A stretch of DNA of 28,144 nucleotides from Priapulus caudatus (lineage: Eukaryota > Priapulida > Priapulimorpha > Priapulimorphida > Priapulidae), in assembly GCF_000485595.1 (NCBI RefSeq), contig NW_014577291.1, forward strand, positions 319,065-347,208, in the 5' to 3' direction. The notes under the pieces are model-generated. The model had not been told where the DNA came from. It made no database searches and was given only the letters and a program-made list of their open reading frames with translations. This document shows, piece after piece, positions 1 through 13,850 of this stretch. The translations under genes were made by a program, and so were the position numbers. Position 1 is the stretch's first letter, and each line of letters begins with the position of its first letter.

Positions 1-1500
1 TCAGGCCGGTGGGTGGATCGGTGGTTCGACCCGCGGCGCCCAAGCGGTAGTGCGTGACGCGTATGGTGGTCTAAGCGGCGGGGTAGGTGAATGGGGTCAA
101 GCGCGCGCCTAGCGACTGATTATAAGTGGTGGTGAGTAGGTGGTCATAGGCGCGTCTGTCGGTGGGTCGGCGTACGAAGTTCGCCGGCGGCGCGGTAGTC
201 GGTGGGGAGTGAATGGTGGGCGTTGTTTGTGGTGTGAGTAAACGGCTATTAGGGCTGTACCGACGTCGATGGTGGTAGTGCAGGTGTGAGTAGGTGCGTT
301 AGTCGGTGCGGGTCGATTGTCGGCGCACCCCTGTGGCGCGTGTCTGACGCATGCACGTGAGTGACCGGAGTGGGTCCCACGGCACGCTCAGCGGTGATGG
401 GCCCGCCTCATTCGGTCCCCAGTGGTAGTATGAGTGTTTAGGTGATGTGCGACAGTAGATAGGCGAGTGCTCGGTCGAGCATAGGGTGGTTCGAGGGTGC
501 GCGGCCCGGCGGTGATGAAGCGGTCTAGTTGCGTTGAGTACGGTCCGGGATCCTCAGGGCTGTGGTCATCCGGGCGGTGCTGCGTGCAGTACGGTCGGCT
601 TTAGGCCTGGGGGGCGGTGAACTGGCGGTATGGTGAGAGTAGGTGGTTGTGAGGGGTGGGTGATGGCCCGGTAGTGGTGAGTAGGTGCGTTAGGGGGTGG
701 CGTGAGTCGGCCTCGCCGTCACCTCAGCCGTCAGTCGGTGAGTAGGCTGGTTAGGGCTGGGCGCGAGCTCGTGGCCGCCGGCATCAGTGGTGCAGTGAAT
801 GGCCCGGTCTCCTCAGTGAGTGAGTAGCTGGTTTGAGGGGCTGGAGGTGATGGTCTGCCCTGGTCGTGTGGTTGACGGTTAGGTGGTCTAGGGACGCTGC
901 GGTGATGTGCCGTGCGTACGGTAGTTGACGTGACGGTACGTATTGCAGTTTGACGGAGTGGGGTGATCGGTGTGTAGTTCGGTAGTAGTGGTTTAGAGGG
1001 GTTGGATACGATGGAGACCGCCGGGGTACCTGTAGTCGCTAGAAAACGTGGTTCGGAGTAAGGGCGTTTAGCGGCTGCGGCTGTGATGGGTACGTGGTTT
1101 CGCAGCTGACTGCGGCGTAGTCGGTGAGTAAGGTGGTTAGGGCTGCGGTGACTGGGTAGTTGTTCGGAGTGATGGGCGTGGTCATTGTGGTACGGTGTTA
1201 GGCTGGGTGAGTGGGTTTCAGCTGCGTGAGTGATGGAGGTGGTAGTGGTGAGTAGGCGTGGTAGGGCGTCGAAGTAGATGGCAAAAGTAAGTAGGTGAGT
1301 AGATGTCAGGGTAAGGGCGGTGTGGTGATAGTGGTAGTGGTGGAGTAGGTTAGGTCTGAGGGGTTGGGGTGATGGAAGAAGATAAGATAAGGATAGAGAT
1401 AGAAGAGATAAAATAAGAAGAGTAGAGAGTATGAAGCTTAAGTGGTGAAGTAGGTGGTTAGTGTGGGGAGTGGGGTAGTGGTGAGTAGGTGGTTACGGGT
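1..1500 (-). repeat. 36-bp minisatellite, G-rich orientation (left arm)
   Basis: Tandem units built around GGTGAGTAGGTGGTTAGGG and GGGTGATGGGGTAGTGGTGA recur with many indels. This is the reverse complement of the array at 14,880-17,585. The unit is best read at 1200-1500. From 1 to about 1100 it is heavily degraded, consistent with sequencing noise. An odd A/G-only patch (GAAGATAAGATAAGG and similar) sits at 1374-1430. Confidence 0.8.
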
Positions 1501-2810
1501 GAGGTTGAAGGTGGCGGGTGGGGTCGGTCTACGGCTAACGTAGCCTTTCAAGACAAGTGGCCGCCCCACTAACGGGGCTACAATCGGGGCGAAACGTCTA
1601 GTGAAATCCGCGCCATCCAATATCTCTACGAGCGCGAGGCGACAACTACGGGATCGAGAAGAATAAAGAAATTCTTTCTATATAGCGCGCGGCCTTTCTC
1701 CGTACATCTATGTCAATTGCATCAACACATCTATGAACTTCACATTAGGACTGGTGTGAACTAAGATCTAGCGACGCGAATGAGAGAGCTGGCGCCGCCA
1801 AAGCAAATACGGTCCTCTTTAATTAGGAGATTTATAACTGGGACCGTTGATCCACGTGTGACGAGAATTCAGGACGCATCGTGCTATCGTATGTGGACAA
1901 CGTACACACAGACACTGTTGCTCTTGCGGTCACGTTACGTACATGGCGCACCACCCGGCGAGTGTATCGTGATGCGCCGACCATTGATTGAATGAGATGG
2001 GATTCGACGTCCTAATTGCGCCAAGCGTCATCGTAATGAGAGACCGCGCACAAACATCTGAGTCAGCTGAACGAGGCCGTAACCGGTCGATCGACGTAGG
2101 AATTATATTGTGATCGAGAGCACTGATAGAGAGGAGAAGCAGCACGGCGTAGGGAGAGCCATGCCTAACAGAGAAGACTATATGCAGAGTAGCAATCTAT
2201 AGCGCACGATCTGTGGTATATTCGGGAGAGCATGATTTATATCTCGTCGTCTTAGCTTCCACAGTATGGCGCTTACGAACCCCGGCCATCACCTTATAGT
2301 GAATATATCTGGTGAATGTCATTCAAGGAAGGATCAAATGATGGGCACAGTGTTTGAATGACCTCTTAACTGATTGATGTAGCACGGCAGCGCCTTGCTG
2401 TGAGAGTTTAAATGAGTATTATTTCACGGCTCTGATTAAATTGTATGGGAATCATCAATGCTTGTATTATTTGTTTAAAAAAAGTCATGAACGTAATTGA
2501 ACGACTTATCTGTTCCGGCGTCTATGTTTGTCGTTCTTCACTTCGTATAGGGTCATACCTACTATTGCCATTGACTAGCACTTGAAAACGAGCCGAGAAT
2601 AGTAATTAATCACTAACAGGAAACATGAAAAAAACAAACCATAATAGATAAATTGCTTACGAATACTAAGCTTTAATACGATAACTTCGGTAGATCCGGT
2701 TACTTGCCAGGTATATCCCAATGCATGAAAACGTTTTTTTCTGTGCTCGACTCAACACGAGACGGATAATTTTAGTATATAGCAACCGCTCGTCACCGTG
2801 ACCATTACTG
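1501..2810. other. Non-repetitive segment, left arm (no gene seen)
   Basis: This is the reverse-complement partner of about 13,860-14,880. Matching blocks include 2303-2321 and 2665-2677. I see no supportable gene. Short open frames here do not survive comparison with the other arm, because indels change the frame. The partner of the possible reading frame at 14,710-14,901 lies around 1500-1700 and is broken here. Confidence 0.7.
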
Positions 2811-4290
2811 TCCACGATCACGTGCACACGCCACTGTGCACATTATAAGCAAGACGTGTCACACACGCGTGCCAAGCGACGCCCCACGCACGCAGTCTTT
2901 GCCAACCTATCAGTGTAGGAGTCTGTTTCACATCGCTTGACGATATACTCACGTACAATCCTCTCTCAGACTGCACACGATACTACGAGCCGCACACCAC
3001 ACGTTAGAGCGAGTCACTGAACTGCGCACACGCCGTGCACAATCATAACACGTAATAAAGCGCTGTCACCTTGCGCACAGCGCGTGCACACTATAAACAT
3101 ATCGTCACCCTGGCGCACACGCGGATATAGCACATGCACGCGTACGTCAACCCCCTGCGCACACGGCGTTGGCTACATGATAACACGTACGTCACGCTGC
3201 CGACACCGCGTGCACAATTAGAACACGTACGTCCACTGCGGCACACCGCCACTGCACAATATTACACGTAACGCTCACCTGCGACCTCACACCGCGGTGA
3301 CACAAAATATCCAACCAAGCTACGATCACAAAAAACCGCGCACATAGCCGCAAAAGTGCATACCATCATCAACACGATAATCCCGTCAGCCTGCAGCGAC
3401 ACCCGTCAGTGCACATAATTACACGATTACGCTCCACACCCGACCCTGCGAACAACAACCCGACAGTACACGAGCCGAACCCACGCAATTGGCACCAATA
3501 TCTAAGCACCAAGTTAACGTCACCTAAGACCTAGCGCACACCGACAAACCAAACCTGCACCAGTATCAACACGTACATCACCTGCTGCAACACACGCGAT
3601 AGAAAGCACACAAACTATAGCACGACCCAGGTACGTCACTCTGCGCCAAACGCGTGCAACACATCAAAAACAGCGGTTCACGTCACTCTGCGCTCAACAA
3701 CCGCCGTAGACTCACACATAATAACAGCAGCTCCCAAACGTCACAGAACCGCGCCACAGCTTAGAGATAGACACACTTTCACACCGCTATTGCAAAGATC
3801 ACAACTCCGCCACTGCAAGCATCACCCGCATCGCAATAGCACATACTCTACCACGTATCGTCACCTGCGCACACCGACCCGTGCACACCAATATTACACA
3901 GCGATCCCTAAGAGATCCAATCTGTGCCACGACACGCCAAGTGACAGCATAACATGTACGCCGTACAGGTCACACCGTCGGCGCAACAGCCACGTCAGAA
4001 TTGCACAAAATATCTACAACGTCACGTCACCACTCAGGACACACAGCGATGCAACGCTCACAACCAGGTGCTCACGACCGAACTCAGCCGCACGCAAACT
4101 ACAACGTGTCCATGCAGGTATGGTATATAGCACGCGACTCCTGTCCCTCGCCCATCCACAACCCGATACACTCATACACCAGCTCAGTCGTCGGAAACAT
4201 AGGAGCAGCGAAGCCTTCAGTAGACATCAAGGTTGCCAAGGTACAGGTGAAACACAAGTAGATCATATTCAGTCCACCATGTAGCTAAGA
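2811..4290 (-). repeat. ~40-bp satellite, left arm
   Basis: Tandem units spaced by 39-41 bases, for example at 3183, 3224 and 3265, share the blocks ACACGTACGTCAC, CTGCGCACAC and CGCGTGCACA followed by an AT-rich ATTA. Units are clear to about 3300 and increasingly corrupted to about 4290. The inverted counterpart is 12,541-13,850. The unit carries nested self-complementary words (ACGTACGT, TGCGCA, GTGCAC). Confidence 0.8.
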
Positions 4291-7260
4291 ATGGCACAAC
4301 CGCGAACAAGACATCGACGGCCAGCCCCTTTAGCTACAGAACTACGCGCGCTGAAACGTCGGTTGACGACGACGTGCCAAGCTACCCGCGCTGACGAAGG
4401 CCGCAACAAACAAACATCCCTCCAATGCAATCAAAACGTACGAACAATCTTAAGCGCGTGTACCCAAAACCAACAACTGCAAGAGGGCGCAGTACTGCCA
4501 GACTGACAGTACGGCCATAGAGATAGTCTGAACATTCACCGCGGCCTTGACCCAAACCGCAGCAACATCACTTGCCACGCAGATATGCACAAGAAATCTA
4601 ACACAAAAGCCCTAGGACCGGCACAGAAACGGTGAGCATATATACGAACTCGAATGAACAGTCAGCAACCCGCGCTAAATTTAAACAACAAATAAAATAC
4701 GAGAAAAAAAACCAAACCGCACCGAGCAAGAAACAACAATCACCCACAGAAAACAGCAACAAAGTACACCCCAACAAAAAAACCAACCCAACACACAAAT
4801 CCCACCGCACCAAGACACAGACCCGCAAAGCAACCAACCCAACAACCAAGCAACAAAGAACCCCGGCTCCCAAAGAACAAGAAAAAACAAACTAACACGA
4901 ATGTCGTAGGGTATATCAAGGTTCACAGATTAGTCGCTGATCGGCGTATCAAATGGCATACTATACTAAAAAAAATCTCTGCGTCTTTCATCACAAAAAG
5001 TGCTTCTGTTACCTGCGCGGCTAGCACGATGGAAAATATGACCCATAATTCACTGTAACTCCGACAACGCCACCGATCTCCGCAATAGGAGAATCTCCAG
5101 TAGTGAAAACAGGGGAGAAAATGGAGCACCTAGACGGTCATGCAGCAAAAAGGCAAATAATCAGAGGCCATAACAAATAAGAAACCAAAATGAACGAGCA
5201 CGACACCTGCACGACCAAACTGGTATTGAATAGCATAGAACTAACCCAAATCATACTCAATTAAAGATCGGCAAGGGACCGCAAAGTGCTACAGAGTAGT
5301 TTACGGGTATCTCTACGCTCAACCGCCTCCCGTAACGGTACGCTCCACATAAAGCTCCGCGCGCAGAATCTGAGCTGAGCCCGAGGCGGCGCACACACAC
5401 CCCTCCTTCTGGGAAACAAACCGCGTCCAGAGACATAACGACTTCGACAAATACACCACGCTCCATAAACGTAGACGCCAGAAAGGTACTTTAATCGCGG
5501 TTACGCTGACCATTTTTCAGGACAATCTTCCTAAAAAAGATTATGTGCACCCGAAAGAAACTTCGGGCATTCATCGGCTCCGGAAACCCCAGCACCAACA
5601 ACTATTTAGAATCGCACAAAATCCGCAAGAACATACTCAAGATCCAGCGCATACGCAGTCAAGAAACATAGATAACGACATGACCAATCACCTGATGTGA
5701 TTGAAACGCTCCACCAAAGCTCTACATAACGCACAAACCAAAAAAAACACCACGCACAACCGACAAAATATATTAAGAAATCGCCCGCAAGATCCCGCGA
5801 ACATGCAGACAGTCCACAATTCAACGCACGTATAAGATGGAAAATCACCTGCTTACCGCAAACGTCCAAAGGATCACGGCCCTGATGGGAAAAACGACAG
5901 AAATAGCTTTGAACAGATAAGTTCTAAGATTAATTCATTGCCTAGTCATCCAACCCAATTTTTTCTCAATAAACGATAGAGCACTTACATTGATTTCTGG
6001 TGACTTAATCCCAATGATAGACAGTCCAAGACATTTGATCCCAAACTAACACCGAAACATCATATCACACAAAAGTTGCCATAGTCAAATCAAATACCTC
6101 AAACAAAAAACCTAACACTGTACCACAAAACCGAACCAAGAATGACCAAGATGAGAATAGAAAATTATGCGACACCAGTCCGCCAAATCCTCTAATAATT
6201 ATCAAAAGATCGTCTCCGAACCAATAGGCCCATTCTAGACACACAGGATAGGACGATCGGAGGCTTACCGGGTTTTCTGCCGTCGCGTGTACTTTCGTTC
6301 TACCCCTCCCACGAGGCGCACCACACTCCGGCATCGCTTTTCGGCCGCCAATAGACATGACACAATCGGTTCGCACGACGCCACTTAGCGCGGGAGGCGC
6401 GGTTTACAACCCGCTAGCTATCTGCTAATCACCGTGTTGCGCTTTGTGTCAGTCTTACTGTTCATGTACTGTTCAAGGTATAATTTCAATTTTGTACATT
6501 TCTTTCCCCACATTTTTCTCATACGAATTTCACGTCCGTGTTTCAACAAAATTGCGACCCCTTGCTACTGTCAAATCCGCCGTTTCCTGCGGATCGAGCC
6601 GAAAAATTCCATCCATCCGGAGTCAGTAGGGCTTGATCGTTCATGGCGTGTCGTCGTGATGCGTGATGTGCCAATCGAGGGCTGCCTGCGCCGTCGCTCG
6701 CGATTAGGGTGCGTGTACTGTGTAGTTTGCGCGGGCCCGTCTGGTGTAATGTGGTGGGCCCGCCGTAGGCGCCGTGCGCGCTGTCGATTGTGCAGTGGCG
6801 CCTTCATGGGCCGTCATGTCGTCCGTGAATGCTGGTGTTGTCGCGTCGCGTTTGCTACCTTGCGCGTCGTGTGCACAAGTATTTTGGGACAACGGGGCCA
6901 GGTCTCCGTAACCGTCAGCAGCGCCCGGTCTGTTTACCCGGCATGCCCGCTCCAACTTGCTCCGTGCGCGCCTGACATGTTTCCTTTCCAGGTTTCCGGA
7001 CTATTTCGATTGTTTAAGGCACAAAATACCTACATATATATACCATAACTTTTTTGAACTGACTTGTGTCGGACCCTTCAGCCTAGCATAAGCAAGCCAA
7101 AACTAAAACGCCCACGCACGAACGCTACGCCCTACGAACGGCCACGCACGCCCACACCGGCCACGCGCGCGCACATGTACCACTAAAGACATTGCGCGTG
7201 CCGGTGTCTATTAAAACAGCCAATCACACTGCCGCGCACAGTTGTGAGACGAAAATTTAA
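4291..7260. other. Noisy unique DNA, left arm (no gene seen)
   Basis: This pairs with about 9,490-12,540. A recognisable pair is around 6,245-6,420 against about 10,550-10,720 in reverse complement. The part at 4640-4900 is strongly A/C-biased, which opens long frames of Lys/Thr/Pro/Asn-rich residues without domain character. I see no gene, RNA or element that can be supported. Confidence 0.6.
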
Positions 7261-7288
7261 GACAAACTCCAACTGAGATACGGCTGCA

Positions 7289-7545
7289 TTTGTATGTTTG
7301 TGTATGTGTGTGCGTGTGTGCGTTGTGCAGGTAGTTGTGCCGTGTTTGGTGTGCGTCGCTGTGTGTGTGTGTATGTATGTATCCGTGGTGTGTGGTCGTT
7401 TGTTTGGTGCGTGTCGTGTGTGCGCTGTGTGTGTATGTATGTAAGGCGTGGCGCATCCTGCCATTCTGGCTGGGCTCTCTATGCATGTCGTGCGTGTGAT
7501 GTGCGTGTAGTGTGTGGTTGTAAATTGCGTATCGTGGTTGGGGCC
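7289..7545. repeat. GT-rich imperfect microsatellite, left arm
   Basis: Alternating GT/GC-rich tract with short TATG and TGTG runs. It is the partner, in opposite orientation, of the CA-rich tract at 9,120-9,480. The adjacent non-repetitive word ATACGGCTGC (7278-7287) fixes the pairing with 9482-9491. Confidence 0.75.
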
Positions 7546-8430
7546 TAGTCCGGGAACAAAAAGAAAAAAATGCAAGACAGTAGTGAATATTGTGCAAAAA
7601 GAACAAAACTGCGACCATGATACCCAGGAATGTTCGTGTGAACTGATGATGTCAGAGTCAGTGGTAGCAGTAGCAGCTACCGGCTAAGACCCAGCGACGA
7701 TACACAGTGTTAGCAAAAAATAATTTGACAAACCAGGCAACAAGGAAACATGCTAACCCTTAGCACGCAACGCACGAGATGACCACTTGATTTATTCGAA
7801 TAAAGAACATATACTCTTCAAAACTACTCAAATTGCAAACTATTAGCTTTTTATTTAATTATATTGAACAACATTACACGTAATAATGACTTCACGCACG
7901 TACAGCAGATACATATTTTCCAAACAATAAGAAACACAAATAAGCAGTACCAACGCACTATCCGTAAATCATTACACATAATCAAACCAACGCCTATATG
8001 GAGGAACGCAAAAACGGTAAATATCCGCCTACGTGTCCATAAATATATATTCCGGATCACAGTGATCCACCCCTATGATACAGCGCCAGTGAAATTCAAA
8101 AAAGGTATACGAAAAGCTTAATTGTCAACGAGCCTTGGTTTACGCACGCTAGCTGACACACGTACAACGATCTGAGTGAAATGCGTAAAAAATCCTCTAA
8201 AAAGGCTATCGTAAGCGAATTTTCGCTCGCGCAATTCGCAGGAGGCTCCTCTATAACATCTTCGCCAGCACTGGGCGATCGTCGTGTGATGGGCAGGCGA
8301 CGCAGACGGAACGCAATCATCACGGATCTTGGACGGACCAGACGCAATTCGACATTACTCCCTCGGGAGTGTCGCCATTCCTTCTCTCTCTACCCTGTCT
8401 TTCACCATCCTGCCTCACCCATAGCGCTCG
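7546..8430. other. Inner left arm of the palindrome (no gene seen)
   Basis: AT-rich at 7780-8060, then mixed. It pairs with 8,516-9,115: the blocks GCGATCGTCG...GGCGACGCAGACG (8275-8309) resemble the reverse complement of about 8,590-8,640. No coding region is supported. Confidence 0.6.
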
Positions 8431-8515
8431 CATATCCAAAAAGAACACGCACCGTCAACCAACCAACAAAATCGCCAAACAATCAAAAGACCACACCGAC
8501 ACAGCGGTGTTGTTA
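8431..8515. other. Centre of the palindrome
   Basis: Arm similarity collapses here. The short segment with CATATCCAAAAAGAACACG and a C/A-rich run separates the last matching blocks (about 8400 and about 8535). A spacer of well under 100 bases between multi-kilobase arms fits a read that turned back on its complementary strand. Confidence 0.6.
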
Positions 8516-9119
8516 AGTGAGAGAGAGTCACCGTGAAATAGAAGAAGAACACAGAAGGGAGTTAATGCTGAACTCGTCCCGCAAAGACATACGTCGTCTT
8601 GCGTCGCCCCATACACCGACGGACCCCTGCTTGGCGAATACGGAACGCTCGCTGGACTGAATTCGGGCGCGAGAGCGGAAATTCGCGGATTCTCATACAT
8701 AGCCTTAAGGATTATATAATCTTTACGGATTCCCACATAAGTAAGTGCCAAGCACCGTGCAGTCACCACGCCCAGACTAGACCGCTATTCGACTAAACTT
8801 GAAATCACCTGCGCTGTAAATATAATCACTTACAAATCAATAAAATAATAGCTATTACCCCGTCCTCCAAGACGGGTAAACACCAATACCAAAATGAAAC
8901 TGTAGGGTATGGATCGTCAAGGAAGGGCGGCATTTACAATATTATAATATTTTTGACAATATAATACATCTCTGGTCAACAGCGAAGCAAATTATTAATA
9001 AGATCAAAATTAAAAAAACCCAAAGCTAAGATTCGCGCAGTATGAAGATAGATTTTGAACGATATCATGTTCTTAGAAAATCAGTAAGGACGGCCGGCGG
9101 CGCAGGTTAACCATCCTCC
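8516..9119. other. Inner right arm of the palindrome (no gene seen)
   Basis: Reverse-complement partner of about 7,600-8,430. For example, the region near 8820-8860 with AATAATAGCTATTA matches 7840-7860. It is AT-rich at 8810-9060. No supportable gene or RNA. Confidence 0.6.
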
Positions 9120-9480
9120 CGTTGTCAAAATTTTACGCACAACCACGCAGCGCGCCACCGCACGCCACAACACACAGCATATCACACCACACACAGGGCA
9201 TGCGCAGCCAAGCAATACACACGAACCAGCCAAACCACGACAAACAACAAACGATCCACAATTTACACACCCACAACATACAACGCACATAGCACACAGC
9301 ACACATCACAGGGATACCACCGTAAACATACAACACATCACGCACACACACACGCACCACCGCACACCACCACAGGGATACCATAACATACACAACACAC
9401 ACACACCGTCACCACGGGCACCAGCACGCACAACTCACACGCCACACACGCACACTACAACACACATAACAAACCCCATT
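9120..9480. repeat. CA-rich imperfect microsatellite, right arm
   Basis: CACACA/CGCACA-type simple repeat with frequent interruptions, longer than its partner at 7289-7545. It is bounded at 9482-9491 by GCAGCCGTAT, the exact reverse complement of the left-arm boundary word. Confidence 0.75.
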
Positions 9481-12400
9481 CGCAGCCGTATTCTCGATTA
9501 GAGCCAGCATTAAAAGCACAAGAAAAAACCACCCGAAAACATACCACGCGACTTGACTCTAAAATTTATACCCGGTCATCACACTCGTGGCGAGCGCAGT
9601 ACGAATGCGACGCTGTTTATAAACCGCAAAGCCGCCCAAACGCAAGGTCTTTACGAACTGTTGTCTACGCTGTCGCGCCCGACGTGCCGGTAGTGCACCT
9701 CGTAGCACCGTGGCGCCCCTTCGTTACCGATGCACTACGCGCCTTACCGTGCTGTAGCGCTATTAGTTGGCTTGCCTCATGCTAGGTGATGCGCTCACAC
9801 TAATTTCTAAAGGTTATCCGATGGTAAATAGTATGGCGATGTCGGTAATCGCCTAAGGCTCCAGACTAGCCTCTCCTACAACTACATCGAAACATAGTCA
9901 AGACACGCGTACATCAAAACTCGCTCAGCAGCACTTTGGGCAAGACCGCTCACGTAGAAATCCCCAAGCCACAACCGGAACCGGCAACAATGCGTAGCAG
10001 CTCCGCTTGTCAAAAATATATATTGCACCAAAGCATTCGCACCGGGCAGCCTGCTCTACACCACCGCAATCTAACACACACATACGGCCCACTCGCGCAC
10101 GACCCAATGCACAGCGCCGCACCCACGCCACATCGACAAACCCTAACCGGGCTGTCACGGATCACGCACAACAATCACCACCAGCACAACGCAACCACGC
10201 GGCACGCCGCCCAGAATGCCACAGCGACACAAGCACGGGCACATAAACATAGCCCCTACTGACGGCTACCGGGACTGCAACAAATTTTTCGGCGGCATCG
10301 ACGTTTGAAATCTGGCAGATTTAGACGCAAAAGTACGACAGAGGGATCGAAATTTCTGTCGGAAACGACCCGCCATGGAATGATTCGAGATTGGAGAAAT
10401 GTCGCGCGGAACGAAAAGCAAAATGTCAAAACCCAAATAGAAATCTACCACTCATAGGCATTAGAGACCGAACCCACCACAACCCAAACCCAAACAAAGT
10501 ACACCTGAACAGTATGCTTCTAACACAAGCAAAGCCAAACGCAGCGGTCGTTACAGATAGCTAAGAGGTGAATACCCAGCGACCTGCGCTGTGGTTACGT
10601 GCGAACACGATTGCTGTTCTGTCTATGGCGCGAAAGCGATCAGCCGTACAAGAGGGCCCTGGGAGGGATGAACGAACGCAGTACAACGTAACCACACGGG
10701 TGCCTCCTCGATCCTATCAGTGTTTCATCCTAATCCTAGGCGCGTTGAATACATTATTAGGATGCATGGACTCTATCCTTCTATCCCTGGTATAAGGTGT
10801 ACCAGTATCTCTGTAGATAAATTATGACATCGGGCCTGTGTGCATATAAGTGTATTATTGCACAAAATGCTGAAGTGCCTACAGAAAATATCAGACAATC
10901 ACAGTAAAGTCATGTTTAGAACAAAATGAATATGGTTCGAAGGCAAAGTGAAAATCGATGTAAGACTTACTATTCAAGAACAAAACGTCTTCAGTCCACG
11001 CCGCTGATATTTGGACGTTCGCCCAACGTATAGCAGTAGACTTCACAATGACTGTGATCTGGAGCTTGCGCAATTAGCGGATCTTTGCTTAGTGCTAACT
11101 GAAGAAAAAACAACAAACAACGATCATGGAATACAAATTTGAGTGCCGGCCGTCGCGATGGAACCGACAGTCTGTTCATCACAAAAGCTCGCATTCACGT
11201 ACTCTGACATTGGACTGCATCGCGCGCCTGCCGGGTCATTTTATGGCGACTACATTCCAAAAAAAGTTGCCTCCGCGGCGCGCCTTATACCCCGCGACTG
11301 CACGTGGCAAAAAAACCTAAATCGCAAGTTTCGTCGACTCACTGAGCAATTACACTTCTATTTAACCGCGATTAAGCCTGAAAGAACAGTACAACTTTTA
11401 CAGTAAAGAAAAAACCATCGCGGCTTCTACAGATAGCACGCGCACTCACCTAAGTCAGAGCGACACCGCACCCATCGACAGCCGGCCCAAACAGCCATCG
11501 AATACTTCGTGCCTGAGCAAACAACACAGCCACGGTATTCAGGAGGAGATACGCTGATACAACGACAAACTTACGGCTCCTGCTCCCCACTATATATATA
11601 GTAGATGCTATCTACTACTAACAGCTACAGATAGAATCACTCCCGCCGCTGCATAATTTTCCTCATCTGCAATAGGCCTCGAGCATTATTATCTAGACCA
11701 TCGCTAGACCCAAACAGCTCTGAAGTACTGAACCATCCGTGCAATATGGTTCTTAAACTGAGAAATCTACACAAATGCGAAAATATGCAAATCGAATAAA
11801 ATGTAAATTTACTGTCGTCAAAAATATATATATAATCTATATACGATAAACAAAGACTTTGATTAGAAAGACCCCAAATCCTCTCCTAAGCACAGACCAT
11901 GTAAAGCAGGCCCTACAACGAGAACCTCTGATACCCTACACACCGTCATTAATTTTAGCGTATAAATTCACTAATGACGTCATTCAGTCGCGGTAAATGA
12001 TCACCCCGTTCCTAGACGCGCGATCAGGGCTGTGAAGAAACTCAGACTGCCATAGATCCGCACGTCACAGCTGTTTAAACCAACACTCTACAATGACGTA
12101 CCCACGGAACCAACAGCCTCCGCGCCGGCAGATGTCGGTACGATCGATGGGAGGGCGCTCGCGAGCGCCCACGGACCGGCGCACAACAGCGTCAGCCGCA
12201 TCGACAGGCCCTGCAGCGGCATTCTTTTTCGGCCAATCTTTAGCACGCTGAATACAATGATCTACTGGTTGCTCGCTAAATGAACCAGAGGTCGAACGGA
12301 GCTTTCCGCCACACCGACACTGAGGCTATGACGAACTCTACCATCCCTGATCGAGAGAGGGACATGAAGGCGCACATATACCACGCATGGGACACGGCGT

Positions 12401-12540
12401 GCATGCGTCACGTGGGAGGCAGTGTCACAAACACCACCCACAAAACTCGCAAACGCCCAAAAACAACCCGTCGCACGTGCAGCTATGCACGCAGGCTATA
12501 AAGTTCGGACGACACAGAGTTAGCAACGTACAGTAGTAAT
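9481..12540. other. Noisy unique DNA, right arm (no gene seen)
   Basis: Counterpart of about 4,290-7,260. It contains a TATATATATA run near 11,590 and another near 11,824, and an interrupted GC-rich palindrome GGGCGCTCGCGAGCGCCC at 12,152-12,169. Frames shift constantly relative to the other arm. I see nothing that can be called a gene. Confidence 0.55.
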
Positions 12541-13850
12541 AAATATGTGACACGACCGGTCACGATGCGCAGGTGATACCGTAACGCGTAATACAGACTA
12601 CGTGCACCGCGGTCGTGCAAACAGCATGAACGTACTGTGTAAATATGCTAGCGCACGCCGGTGTTGCGCCAGCGTTCGCACAACGTCACGCTGTGCAAAA
12701 TCATTACGTTCGCACTGCACGGCGCGACCAACCCGCTATACCGAGCCGAGCAGCACGCCCACAAGCTGCCAGACCACCTTGTCCAGAGTACAGGGTGTGA
12801 CGCAAGCAGGTCGAACGCACGTGTAAAATAATGTGCACGATAGGACAAAAAACAGAAAAACACGAAAAACAAAAGTCACCCAAACGCCACCCCCACCTCC
12901 CACGTAAGCTGCCCGCAGGCGTGACGTACGCGCTTTATCAATGTGCACGCAAGGGTAAATTGTGCGAAGCGTAAGCAACGTAACAAAGATAGTTATATAC
13001 GCCCCGCCCTGTGGCCACGCGGGTTGTGCGCACGGAATACGACGTACAAGGAATTATAAATGAATGACGACGCCGGTGTAGCGCTAGCAGGTGACGCTTA
13101 ACGTGAATTATATCGTGCACGCGAGTAGTGGCGCCAGCAGGTGACGTTACGTTAATATTTTGCAAACGCGGTGTCGGCAGGTGACGTAACGTGTAATATG
13201 ACTGCCACGAACACAAGGGCTGTCGCCCCAAGAAGTGACGTACTAATCCGTATATGTGCCAAGCGGTCACAATCCACCACAAACCCCCCCCGGTGCAGCA
13301 GTGTGACGTGACCCGTAAGATTACTTCATGTGCACGCGGCTACGTGCGCAGGTGAAAGCTACCGGCTGTAATATAGTGCAGGGCGGGTGCAGAACAGGTG
13401 ACGTACGTGCCTATACTATGGTGCCGCGGTGTCGAGCAGGTGACGTACAGGTGTTTATATGTGCCACGACGGTGTGCGCAGTGTGCGCTACGTGTAATAT
13501 GTGCACGCGCGGTGTGCGCAGGTGACGTACGTGTTATCATGGCGACCGCGTCGTGCCGCAGGTTGACGTTAACGTGATTATATGTGCACGCGGCCTGTGC
13601 GCAGGTGACCAGTGACCGTGTGAGTGTGCGTATGATGTGCACGAGATGTTGCTACCGTGATATATGCAAAAGCGATGCTGCAAACGTGACGTACACGTGA
13701 TGAGGTGCACGCGCTGCACGCGTGTGTACACGTTATTTGCTCTATAATGGTGCACGTGTGATGCTGCACGTGATGTGCAGGTTGAATGTTTCCAACGTGA
13801 CGAGCGTTCGCTATATAGTAAATTATCCCCCCGCCCCCCGCCCCCCCCCC
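12541..13850 (+). repeat. ~40-bp satellite, right arm
   Basis: Units share GCAGGTGACGTACGTG, TAATATGTGCACGCG and GGTGTGCGCAGG, with an average spacing near 40 bases (clearest at 13,080-13,620). A stretch at about 12,760-12,960 is diverged and includes an A-rich then C-rich insertion. It ends in a C-run near 13,830-13,850. Same satellite as 2,811-4,290 in the opposite orientation. Confidence 0.8.

Noticed and set aside
1-1500. Possible telomere
   Set aside because: GGTTAGGG-like words occur only once per 36-bp unit. There is no TTAGGG hexamer array.
2811-4290. Possible CRISPR array from regularly spaced repeats
   Set aside because: Units abut as a continuous ~40-bp tandem satellite with no unique spacers, and the window is eukaryotic.
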